Shown here in pieces: positions 58,301 to 64,000 of a DNA stretch of 64,000 nt. A program made the position numbers and the translations under genes. Below the pieces are notes generated by a model. That model searched no databases. It saw only the letters and a list, made by a program, of their open reading frames with translations, and was not told where the DNA came from. The first letter of the stretch is position 1; every line of letters begins with the position of its first letter. The stretch spans positions 30,541,645 to 30,605,644 of the forward strand of contig OV121088.1 in the NCBI GenBank assembly GCA_921293015.1, read 5' to 3'. Origin of the DNA: Phorcus lineatus. Lineage: Eukaryota; Mollusca; Gastropoda; Trochida; Trochidae.

Positions 58301-59042
58301 CAATTCCATATATAATACATGTATGCGCGCTAAGTATTAGGGATTTTATTCAGCCGGAAATAAAGACAATCTTTAGATAATTGTAGAAATCTAACTAGAG
58401 GTCGCATTGTAAAAAGATATATATCATCGTAAAGAGGAATAATGTATCTTCAATTCCATATAAAAAAATTAATTGAGCGATTATATTTAAGGATTTTCCG
58501 TAACTCTAAATAAAGACAATCTTCATATTGCAATAGAAACCGTTCTAGGTAGGATAAAAAATTCATTCAAAGTGTCGGATAAAGATCGTTCATTTGTGTA
58601 CGGGATTGGCGGGCTATTTTTGTATCGAACGGTCAGTTTCATCCGTAATCCGCCATGTGAATACACCATTTATCGAAAAAACAGCCGCGACTCGCGGTGC
58701 GAAATAATTCAGCCACAGGGGCTAATTGCGTTATTACCGTAGCGAGGCGAGTGCTGGAAAATTCAGCCACGGGGGCAAAACTGGTCAAAATAATATTCAG
58801 CAACGGAAGGGTTAATTTACATGTGAACATACTATATAATGAAGGGTACTGTTTAAAATGGTTGATCTAATAAAATAAAAATCTAATAAAAAATAAAAGT
58901 TAAAAAATTCTAATTCATGTTTTGCTTAATATTATAACAAGCTTGATTCCAAAAATTACTCTTACATGGTAAATTTTATCGATTTGGCTATTCACATTGG
59001 TTTTTTGGTTTTCAGGGCCACATATCTCATATCATGAGCTGA
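46313..59042 (+). CDS. Small four-exon gene, 110 residues, C-terminal CxxC...GHxxH motif
   Basis: Exons 46313-46384 (24 codons, MLKKKRNHSRSSMND...), 51065-51178 (38 codons), 51928-52047 (40 codons) and 59016-59042 (8 codons plus TGA). Every exon is phase 0 at both ends, with donors GTAAGT, GTAGGT, GTATGC and acceptors TTTTACAG, TTGAAG, TTTTCAG. The N-terminus is basic; residues 26-36 contain KKQCCDYTNCM; the C-terminus reads LPNCAKCAAGQGGHISHIMS, two cysteines and two histidines that could bind zinc. From memory this ending resembles small uncharacterised vertebrate proteins of the C10orf143 type (CxRCxAGExGHxxH), but I am not certain. Function unknown. Intron 2 holds several transposons and intron 3 holds a 6.4-kb piggyBac element, so the gene has expanded from a very small coding sequence to 12.7 kb. 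Confidence 0.7.
46561..46616 (+). repeat. Dispersed repeat fragment, paired with 50537-50594
   Basis: TTAAAATGACCCTCCCCAAC, then CTTTTGTAAAAAAATTCATG, then ACCCTCCCCTGTTGGCT. The same text with two small differences is at 50537-50594, 4 kb away in the same orientation. The family is not identified. Confidence 0.85.
46662..47549. mobile_element. Non-autonomous DNA transposon with repeated TTTCGTAGACA ends
   Basis: The left end begins GTGATTTCGTAGACAAAACC and carries four copies of a TTTCGTAGACA-type motif within 90 bp. The right end, reverse complemented, begins GTGATTTCGTAGACAAAACC and also carries four copies. The arms match over about 45 bp and then differ in motif spacing. The interior (about 700 bp) is AT-rich and non-coding. 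A TGC flanks both sides but target duplication is unclear. Confidence 0.8.
47691..48786. mobile_element. Mollusc-type element with AGCTCATCAG ends and 145-bp internal tandem repeats
   Basis: The left end is AGCTCATCAG at 47691-47700 followed by a small hairpin (GGTCTGAAAGACC) and GGCGTCCGTCC. The right end has the inverse CTGATGAGCT at 48750-48759 followed by the palindrome AGAGCCCATGGCTCT. Inside, a unit containing ACTCCTTGG...GGGGATTCTAAATTGTAG and CCCCAAATGGGGTCACAGGG repeats at 47831, 47976, 48121, 48266 and 48411 (exactly 145 bp each), then at 48577 (166 bp, after a 21-bp insertion). Short ORFs across it are by-products of the repeat. Confidence 0.8.
48787..49935. other. Intron sequence, nothing recognised
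   Basis: AT-rich intronic sequence of the small plus-strand gene. No coding-like ORF, tandem repeat or inverted repeat stands out. Confidence 0.5.
49936..50352 (+). mobile_element. 5'-truncated LINE, 3' end with ORF2 tail remnant
   Basis: Translated on the plus strand from about 49945, the sequence keeps the C-terminal style of CR1/jockey-like ORF2 proteins (ASKIIGL...SFYEQLL, later SSADHSFRAALEK then stop at 50163). It then runs through a short 3' UTR to CCTTTTGGGACAATAAAGAT, then TATCTTATC, the usual LINE tail of AATAAAG plus short tandem repeats. It is interrupted at its tail by the MITE at 50353. Confidence 0.6.
50353..50526. mobile_element. 174-bp MITE inserted in the LINE tail
   Basis: Terminal inverted repeats: left CAGGGATTGGGAAAG; right TTTCCCAATCCCTG, perfect over 14 bp. 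TCTTATC directly precedes the left end and directly follows the right end, so a 7-bp duplication or the pre-existing TCTTATC repeat of the LINE tail is present on both sides. No coding capacity. Confidence 0.75.
50537..50594 (+). repeat. Dispersed repeat fragment, paired with 46561-46616
   Basis: TTAAAATGACCCTCCTCAAC, then CTTTTGTAAAAAATTTCATG, then ACCCTCCCCTGTTGGCT, nearly identical to the fragment 4 kb upstream. Confidence 0.85.
51246..51409. repeat. Nested fold-back element with a perfect 59-bp palindrome
   Basis: The core at 51278-51336 is a perfect inverted repeat of 29 bp arms around one central base: ACCGTTATCAAGCAAGTGAT then ACTCAAGGT, T, and the exact reverse complement. Outside it, AAAATAGGAAATTTATGGATT on the left pairs with AATCCATAAATTTCCTATTTT at 51387-51408. 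It lies directly after exon 2 of the small plus-strand gene. Confidence 0.9.
52870..53880. repeat. Left flank array of about 190-bp units in the piggyBac element
   Basis: Six diverged units, each with a TCTTTAATTCCATGTAAAAT-like step then TGTACATGCGCA, AATAAAGA and CAAGCGCCGC. Steps lie near 52901, 53079, 53281, 53471, 53658 and 53808 (spacing 150-202 bp). Confidence 0.8.
54030..54300. repeat. About 80-bp tandem repeat, four copies, upstream of the transposase
   Basis: CGGGCACCGCCATCAGGTCA, then GTCCAACGAAAATGTT.GTG, then GTTGAGACACA.TATGTCGGG recurs with steps of 78, 81 and 82 bp. A further 61-bp duplication (GGATTGTGAAAAGT.GTCC) follows at 54677-54795. Confidence 0.85.
55053..57047 (+). 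CDS. piggyBac-family transposase, intact, 664 residues
   Basis: Single open reading frame. Residues 1-110 are an acidic/serine N-terminus including a (SD)n run at about 41-58. The core has the DDE_Tnp_1_7 (piggyBac) layout with the three catalytic aspartates at D287 (ICVDEGLVPWKG), D366 (VFMDNFYSS) and D473 (YMGGVDRADQML). Other conserved text is RDRFWLLLTYLHLND and KWWKRVWFHVLN. The C-terminus has a cysteine-rich domain (C586, C589, C622, C625, C630, C634, H639, C644) expected to bind the element ends. TTTACAG at 55034-55040 looks like a 3' splice site, suggesting an intron in the leader. No stop or frameshift is present, so the gene may be young or domesticated; the TTAA duplications and recognisable ends favour a recent mobile copy. 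Confidence 0.95.
   Translation: MPKARRPRTRSWEGPSTSSDDDFINEVHADEASDMESTDESDSDSDSDSDSESDIDSDQEIRNIARDILAGTGETATAGTSTEEEFSGFDEQYNEMDTHFDDQDNFMNRWEEGPRQRGRVDLHFTGATGLGRFIELPDNPQPVDFFGLFFHEDDYGSLAAETNRYFHQQVDDKVLKPCSRLRHWYDTNAEEMKVFIAMTIAMSLVVQRNFSEYWSTSDVTSTPFFSKCMPRDRFWLLLTYLHLNDNNLMPGRNTPHFSPMNKLGYLYQRIVHRFSRVYKPHQNICVDEGLVPWKGNLSFKVYNPDKPKKYGIKAYMLCDSTNGYVCKFKLYTGKTNEAVSVGGKTYDLVMDLVKEYAGKGYHVFMDNFYSSVALYINLWEMGTGATGTLRGNRKGIPEKLKKAQKNQKKGDMTIYHNQDLLVLRYEDRKSVLLMSTVEDAEIVETGKKNRVTGEANTRPRIVHEYNKYMGGVDRADQMLSYTPFKMKTLKWWKRVWFHVLNVAMLNSYIIYKEFSEDKPLKTSRQFRKDLVQHMITFAETEKVPSLRRRPRGRPSTSDDSVLRLHGRHFPSKIQPVGKKKNLTRMCVVCSKANRELRRREFEETNQPVRKKKRVGKESSFECIECNVALCAAPCFRIYHTSQDCTKAYISLMSEKENEGDNQED
57152..57157 (+). 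terminator. Polyadenylation signal of the piggyBac transposase
   Basis: AATAAA 105 bp after the transposase stop codon, followed by a T-rich stretch. Confidence 0.6.
57290..58480. repeat. Right flank array of about 190-bp units in the piggyBac element
   Basis: Units with ATCTTTAATTCCATGTATAA, then TATGCATGTGCGCA, AATAAAAATG.TGCGGC and TTCATATCTCCCGAACTATT. Steps lie near 57331, 57521, 57720, 57919, 58298 and 58448. They carry the same TTTAATTCCATGTA...ATGCGC core as the left array and on the same strand. Confidence 0.8.
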
Positions 59043-60072
59043 TGAGTTGGCGCTGCTAACAAGGGGAAATAACTCTTGCACACATGTGTTGCAAGGAAAC
59101 TTCAGCCACCACTTGTCTCGCTTCGATTACGAACTAGTTGATAGTTTATTCCGTCAGATTTTCTTAAACTAAATAGTGAATTGACTGGTGACTGGACAAC
59201 AATACCTACCTGGGGGTCGTTGCAACGGGACCGATGCATTTCAGCTCATAAATTCTACCAAGTTGTGTGATTTGATAGCCAAAATCAACACAATAATGAA
59301 AACCAAGAAAACAGATTTTTCCATCACTGTACATGTCTGAAAGGTTGTTTCACTTCCTGGTAGGTCACAAGTTACGTTAGATGATTTATCATGTCTGCTA
59401 AAACTTAAGTTCCTGAAAGTTTTGAATAGAAGAGAAAACATCCTGGATGCTTCATGAGAAACAATGAAGAGAAAAATCATGATTATAAAAATGTCCTTGC
59501 AGGAAGTTCTACAAAAAATTTCATGAACAATGCATGACTGTTCACTTTGTTATTTTACTTTATTTTCTCACTTGCGGGAAGTTGCTGTTTTTCTCATATC
59601 AAAATGTCTCAATACCTGCTATACAATTTCTTTGATGCAAAAATATTTATTTGAAAATTAGCAGATAAATAATTTTTACACCACTGATTTGTTAAAAAAG
59701 TTTGTACAGTTCTCAAAGAATATGTTGCTTATAGTTTATAGCTTATAGTAGAAACGTCTGTAGATGTTGACTAAGAAACCACATCTTTGAAAATATTTAC
59801 AAGTTAATTAATTGTGAAATTCATTATTTTGTCAGCTTTCCTTAATACCAACTTTGAATGATAGTCACAATAGTAACAATTATTAATTTTTTAATATTAT
59901 GAATCTTTCTTCATTATAGTTTTGCCATCACTTGCATTTTGCTGGGGATTTTTAAGTTTTGTTTAGATATTTTATGACATTTTTTATGCTGTGATGCATA
60001 GCAATTGTTGTTATATTTATGGGCGTTAATTAATTTATCCCCTTTCATGACAGCATGTTTTAGTAAACCTTG
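59043..60072. other. 3' flank of the small gene, no supported gene
   Basis: AT-rich, with no coding-like ORF. It should contain the 3' UTR of the small gene; several AATAAA-like strings occur but none is clearly the site used. Confidence 0.5.
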
Positions 60073-60432
60073 TTCCGAGGAATACAAATTTCAAAATAGT
60101 GACTTTATAGAAATTCAAAATCATTCTGTCTTGGTTTTCCTCTTCACATAGCCTGAGCGCAGCCACATGTATAGCGCATATTTAATGCAGACATAACCAA
60201 GTCTTCAGTAGAAGGAGGGCAGAAATCAACTTGAATTTACCGAAGGACTCACAGGAGTTACTTTCCCCTAGCTACTGCCACTGAATGCTTTTGCCGGAGG
60301 CATTGTTATTGGTGAGCAGAGTTTATTCAGAGTATGTGCTACATGTGGCTGCTGTCAGACCTTGTGAAGAGGAAAACTCCTTGATACAACAAGTTTAATC
60401 TCGATAAAGTCAATATTTTTTATTCCTCGGAA
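60073..60432. repeat. Long imperfect inverted repeat (fold-back), about 360 bp
   Basis: The left arm has TTCCGAGGAATA...GACTTTAT...GGTTTTCCTCTTCACA...GCAGCCACATGTA; the right arm, reverse complemented, has TTCCGAGGAATA...GACTTTAT...AGTTTTCCTCTTCACA...GCAGCCACATGTA. The arms are about 105 bp around a 150-bp centre. Likely a MITE-like element; termini and target duplication not resolved. Confidence 0.75.
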
Positions 60433-61518
60433 AAAGATCGATTTTTATCAGACTGCTTAACATCGCCTTTTAGGAAGAATTTGAAATTGACAACTGTGCA
60501 CATGACTGAGTAAATGTTTTGATTAGAAAACTTCTTTTTAGTGAATTTCACAATTTAAAGTACATAAATATCGATGACAATGGTTATATATCAATAAGTA
60601 TACCAGTGTCAAATTATTTTGTTTTTGCTTAGAATATACTGTGATTGTTAACTTAGCACATAACTTTTAAGTTTTTTCATGTTGTCCAAGTGAAAAATGT
60701 TGTTAAAATAATTCAACAGATACATGAAAGTTTTTTTAAAGAATGCGCATACATCCATATAAATAGCCATTGACAGTCCCATTCGGTTATACTGTCATGC
60801 AATAGTTATGTAATGAACATTTGTTTACAATGAAAGAATGGCTTCATGCCGAAAATGATATTTGAACATGTGCATGAAAATTATGACATCATTTCTATCA
60901 CTCTAAGGGTGATAATGCATGTGATTAATCATTGTTGTTCAGGTGATCATATCAAGGGTCAATTTTTAACTGATGGATCCTTTACTATAATAGATGTATT
61001 TTGCTTCTCTAAATTTGAAGGGTCTTCAAGCTAAATGGTGGTAAAACACTGAATAGTTTTAGTTACTGTTGTCTAATTAGTACACTTATTATGGAGGAAA
61101 TTTTTATTACTTCACTAACAGTATAGAGTTTTCTGTCATATTGTAACTTTATTTCATTGGAAATTTAATTTCATTTAGATAATATTTTTGGTGCTACAGT
61201 TGTTTATGAAATAATTGTATAAGACTACTGAATATGTTGATGAATGTTAGTACTTTTACATGTTGTTTTTCATATTATTATTTTTTTGCCACTTTTTTTT
61301 ACATGCTTCACCTTCTATTTTATTTTTATAATAAAATTTTGGAAAAAAAGAATCCTATGATTGTTCATATTTGCAGGTATGAAGTCATTGTCGTTAAAAT
61401 ATATCATTTGATATATGCATGGAGAATCTAACCTAAGTGTCTTCTGAAATCATATATAGTAACACAAGTTACAAATGTCTGAGACTTGACTATAATCACG
61501 TGACCAGTCATGTGACTC

Positions 61519-61538
61519 CTAGCGACAGGTGTCGCTAG
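61519..61538. other. 20-bp palindrome in the leader of the DIRS-like element
   Basis: CTAGCGACA and TGTCGCTAG are perfect inverted copies around a GG centre, 48 bp before the gag-like ATG. Just before it AGTCATGTGACT and TCACGTGA are also near-palindromic. DIRS-type elements carry inverted terminal sequences used in circle formation, so this may belong to the terminal repeat. Confidence 0.6.
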
Positions 61539-61585
61539 TTAGTTAGTCATGCTCAGTACATTCCCGCGAGCAGACGTTAAAACTG

Positions 61586-62395
61586 ATGTCGGACAAAGAC
61601 GAAAGCCCAAGTTCGGCCGGTGACTCAATGCTTGCCGAGCTTTGCTCGAAAATTGATGATGTTTTAAGACGCCAGGATCATTTAGAGAGGCGTATTGGTG
61701 GCTTACAGAACGGTGCAGCCGTACCCGAGGACCAGCAAACCGATCAAGCTCCCGCTCACGAAGGTCAACAGGACCGCGCGAGTCACGAAGTCACCAGTCA
61801 ACCCGCTCATCCTACACCAGATCCAGTGGACATTGACATTCAAGGCGAGTTCCAATCAGTGAAGGACAGCCTACAAAGAATAAGGTTGCCCCCTGACCTC
61901 GGACTTAATGAAACTAAGAGGGGTGTAAAGGCGAATGACAGATCTCACTTCAACTCCCTATGCTGATCAGCGCGTTACGTCGAGACATCTTTGAAAGTGC
62001 TAGCGAGTGTAGGCGAGTCTGGACTCTCTCCCAATGATATAAACGCACTGTTTGTGATCTCAAAGGCACACATAAAGTACCTTCAGGACGAGCACGCCGC
62101 TATTGTGGTACAGGGTCAGTTTGACCCCGCGACCTCAAGGTTTTTCCGTGCGTTACAAACAAATACAAGTGGTCTGACAGGCACAGCGCTTGACTGTTTG
62201 AGGAATGCAGCCTCCATTGCTGCAGTAGCCAACCAGAGAGAAAATCCAAGGCCCAGTTTCCACAGAGGAAATAGACGCTTTCAGGGAAGCTTCAGAGGCA
62301 GAGGTGACCGTGATGTCTATCAACAGTTTCTTCAGCGGGGCTTTCCTCAGCGAGGCCGAGGTCGAGGTCGAGGTCAGCCAAGCGACGAGGATTAG
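61586..62395 (+). pseudogene. gag-like ORF of the DIRS-like element, interrupted by one stop codon
   Basis: The frame opened by ATG at 61586 runs 126 codons to TGA at 61964-61966, then continues in the same frame to TAG at 62393-62395. The first part has a predicted coiled coil (LCSKIDDVLRRQDHLERRI) and a proline/glutamine-rich linker. The second part has a capsid-like helical stretch (NDINALFVISKAHIKYLQDE) and ends in an arginine/glycine-rich tail (GRGRGRGQPSDED) suited to nucleic-acid binding. No frameshift, only one nonsense codon. Confidence 0.75.
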
Positions 62396-62432
62396 GACTA
62401 CAGAGTTACCTCCCTTCCATTGTTGACGTGAG

Positions 62433-63494
62433 ATGGTGGCTGGTTGTTTACATCCGGACGCATGGCGAAGAATCGGTGCGTCACAGACTGTCTTACAGTG
62501 GATTGAAAATGATGTTCGTATACCGTTTAAGAAATCTCCTGAAATATTTAACTTTCCAAATCCAGTACTTTCGTTTCAGGAATGTGAATTTCTCGATTTA
62601 GAGGTTGAGACACTATTGTCAACAGGTGTTGTTGAATATTGTAATGTCTTTGACTATATTTCTCCCATTTGTTGTGTCCCAAAAAAGAATGGGAAGTTAC
62701 GTTTAATTCACAATCTTAAGTATTTGAACTCTTTTTGCTGTTCACCTGCTTACAGAAATGAGGACATAAGAACTGTGGCTGACGTAATTGAGCCGAATGA
62801 CTTACTCATTTCATTGGATGTTAAAAATGGCTTCTACCACATCCCTGTGCATCCTGACGATAGAAATTACCTACCCTTTCAGTGGAAGGGTGTATGTTAT
62901 AGATGGTGTGCACTTCCTTTTGGGTTATCCTGTAGCCCTTATTACTTTAATAAGACATTGAGACCATTAGTAGCATACTTACGCTCCCTAGGTTTGAGAG
63001 TTGTTGTATATGTTGATGACTTTTTACTCATGTCGAGTAATTTCTTTATTAGTGACCCCAAAGATCTGATTGTTGATACCCTTACTGATTTAGGGATTGT
63101 GATAAATTTTGAAAAGAGCAAGCTTGAACCTGTACGTTCTATTGACTATATTGGTTATACCATTCACACCGTTTCTAGTTCTGGAAATGTTTTTATTAAG
63201 GCTATGAGATGCCGAGTACAACGCATTAAGAGAGACTTGAGAAGACTAATTCATCAGAAATTTGTCAGAGCTCGTAGCTTAGCTAAAGTGTGTGGTCAGT
63301 GTGTTTCAGTAGCATGGGTTGTCGGCCCAGGTAAACTGTTCCTGCGTGCAGCCTATAGATTGTTAAGTACCAGAGTTTCATGGGATTCTGTCCTTACCTT
63401 AACAAGCAGTGTTACCAATGAACTGAATTTGTGGTTGAAGTCAATTGACACCTTCAACTGCAAAGAACTTTCTAAGAAATCATTTGACCTTTAA
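62433..63494 (+). CDS. Reverse transcriptase of the DIRS-like element
   Basis: 353 residues. RT motifs: SPICCVPKKNGKLRLIHNLK at about 78-97; SLDVKNGFYHIPVHPDD with D129 at 127-143; WCALPFGLSCSPYYFNKTL at 158-176; and the catalytic YVDD at 193-196 followed by FLLMSS. The later INFEKSKLEP...IDYIGYTI text matches the RT thumb of DIRS-like elements. The frame differs from the gag-like frame and begins 37 bp after it. It ends at a TAA (63492-63494) that separates it from an RNase H frame, so this copy is probably defective unless the stop is read through. Confidence 0.85.
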   Translation: MVAGCLHPDAWRRIGASQTVLQWIENDVRIPFKKSPEIFNFPNPVLSFQECEFLDLEVETLLSTGVVEYCNVFDYISPICCVPKKNGKLRLIHNLKYLNSFCCSPAYRNEDIRTVADVIEPNDLLISLDVKNGFYHIPVHPDDRNYLPFQWKGVCYRWCALPFGLSCSPYYFNKTLRPLVAYLRSLGLRVVVYVDDFLLMSSNFFISDPKDLIVDTLTDLGIVINFEKSKLEPVRSIDYIGYTIHTVSSSGNVFIKAMRCRVQRIKRDLRRLIHQKFVRARSLAKVCGQCVSVAWVVGPGKLFLRAAYRLLSTRVSWDSVLTLTSSVTNELNLWLKSIDTFNCKELSKKSFDL

Positions 63495-64000
63495 ATTGTT
63501 ACCGACGCTTCCAAAACAGGATGGGGCGGTACTATGAACAATCGACAAGCGTCTGTAAACTGGAATTTACGAATTTCCACAAAGTCATCAAATGACAGAG
63601 AACTTTTAGCCATTTTAATGGTCGTATTGGCTTTCAAACGGTTTATTTGGGGCCTAAATGTGATGATATTAACGGACAACTCAACAGATCTGGCGTACAT
63701 CAACAAAGGGGGCCCTTCAGCTCAATTAACATCGATTGCAAAGGCGATCTGGGCAGAGGTTACAGAAATTGGAGCTTGGATACACTGCAGTCATATAGCT
63801 GGGGTGAACAATCAACACGCAGATTTCCTATCACGGCGGACAGACTTTCACAATTGGATGTTAAACCCCAATATATTCGAGTACCTCGACAGACTATGGG
63901 GACCTCACACGGTGGATCGCTTCGCCAGTGTGACAAACTCGCAGCTTGTTCGCTTCAACAGTCGTTTTTGGGAACCATATACAGAGGGTATCGATGCGCT
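63495..64000 (+). pseudogene. RNase H domain of the DIRS-like element, downstream of a stop codon, partial
   Basis: The same frame as the RT stays open from 63495 to the window edge. RNase HI (DIRS1 type) signature: IVTDASKTGWGGTM with the first aspartate, NDRELLAILMV with the glutamate, VMILTDNSTDLAYIN with the second aspartate, and GVNNQHADFLSRR with the last aspartate. After it, TVDRFASVTNSQ and RFNSRFWEPYTEGIDA follow, typical of the linker before the tyrosine recombinase. Confidence 0.8.

Larger units (their letters stand above)
52384..58811. mobile_element. piggyBac transposon, 6.4 kb, TTAA target duplications
   Basis: TTAA at 52380-52383 and at 58812-58815. The left end is CCCTTAAGATGCGGGTCCCG; the right end, reverse complemented, is CCCTTCCGTTGCTGAATATT. 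They share CCCTT..G.TGC.G. The left tip contains the palindrome CCCGGAATATTCCGGG and a second GCGGGTCCCGGAA at about 52512; the right tip has ATTCAGCCAC(A/G)GGGGC twice. The element holds one intact transposase ORF (55053-57047) and long tandem arrays on both sides. It is inserted in the last intron of the small plus-strand gene in the same orientation. Confidence 0.8.
61450..64000 (+). mobile_element. DIRS/Ngaro-like tyrosine-recombinase retrotransposon, 5' part, cut by window edge
   Basis: In order: a leader with the palindrome CTAGCGACAGGTGTCGCTAG (61519-61538); a gag-like frame (61586-62395) with one TGA; a reverse transcriptase frame (62433-63494); and an RNase H frame continuing to the window end after one TAA. 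The RT-RNase H type followed by DRFAS...RFNSRFW...GIDA text is what I know from DIRS/Ngaro-like elements, in which a tyrosine recombinase follows; that part would be beyond base 64000. The left boundary is approximate. Confidence 0.8.

Overview
The window looks like nuclear DNA of a mollusc, probably a gastropod or bivalve. It is AT-rich, its genes are split into many short exons by GT-AG introns, and it is full of repeats. These include a decayed copy of the GTGAGTGAGTGAG/ACGCCGC repeat that I remember from gastropod genomes, and a TAGCTCATCAG...CTGATGAGCTA element with GGCGTCCGTCC text of a kind I remember as common in molluscs. The species assignment is inference. No prokaryotic, viral or organellar signature is seen.

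Layout. (1) 244-12494, minus strand: the N-terminal half (474 codons in 14 exons, all phases compatible) of an insulin-degrading enzyme, running off the left edge. Its introns hold a 46-bp minisatellite of about 43 copies, a 40-bp minisatellite, SINE and hairpin repeats, and a promoter-like TATA box with a short coding exon that could start a shorter transcript. (2) 12495-22595: about 10 kb with no gene I can support; repeats only. (3) 22596-44059, minus strand: a complete TRPM cation channel gene, 24 coding exons joining in phase to 1413 residues, with TRPM homology region, six membrane segments, pore, TRP helix, coiled coil and a basic/serine-rich tail, but no kinase or NUDT9H domain. (4) About 45.9-46.3 kb: a probable shared promoter. 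(5) 46313-59042, plus strand: a small four-exon gene (110 residues, every junction phase 0) ending in a C-x2-C...G-H-x2-H motif. Its introns hold several transposons. (6) 52384-58811, inside the last intron of that gene: a 6.4-kb piggyBac element with TTAA duplications, an intact 664-residue transposase and tandem repeat arrays on both flanks. (7) 61450-64000: the 5' part of a DIRS/Ngaro-like tyrosine-recombinase retrotransposon (gag-like, reverse transcriptase, RNase H) carrying two in-frame stop codons and cut by the right edge.

The most unusual theme is that at least four exons (one in IDE, three in TRPM) have their 5' edge, including the 3' splice site and first codons, tandemly duplicated into the upstream intron with units of about 55, 145 and 250 bp. 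The second theme is the piggyBac element whose two flanks carry the same roughly 190-bp unit in direct orientation. The gene models rest on reading splice signals and checking phase by hand; no alignment was run.
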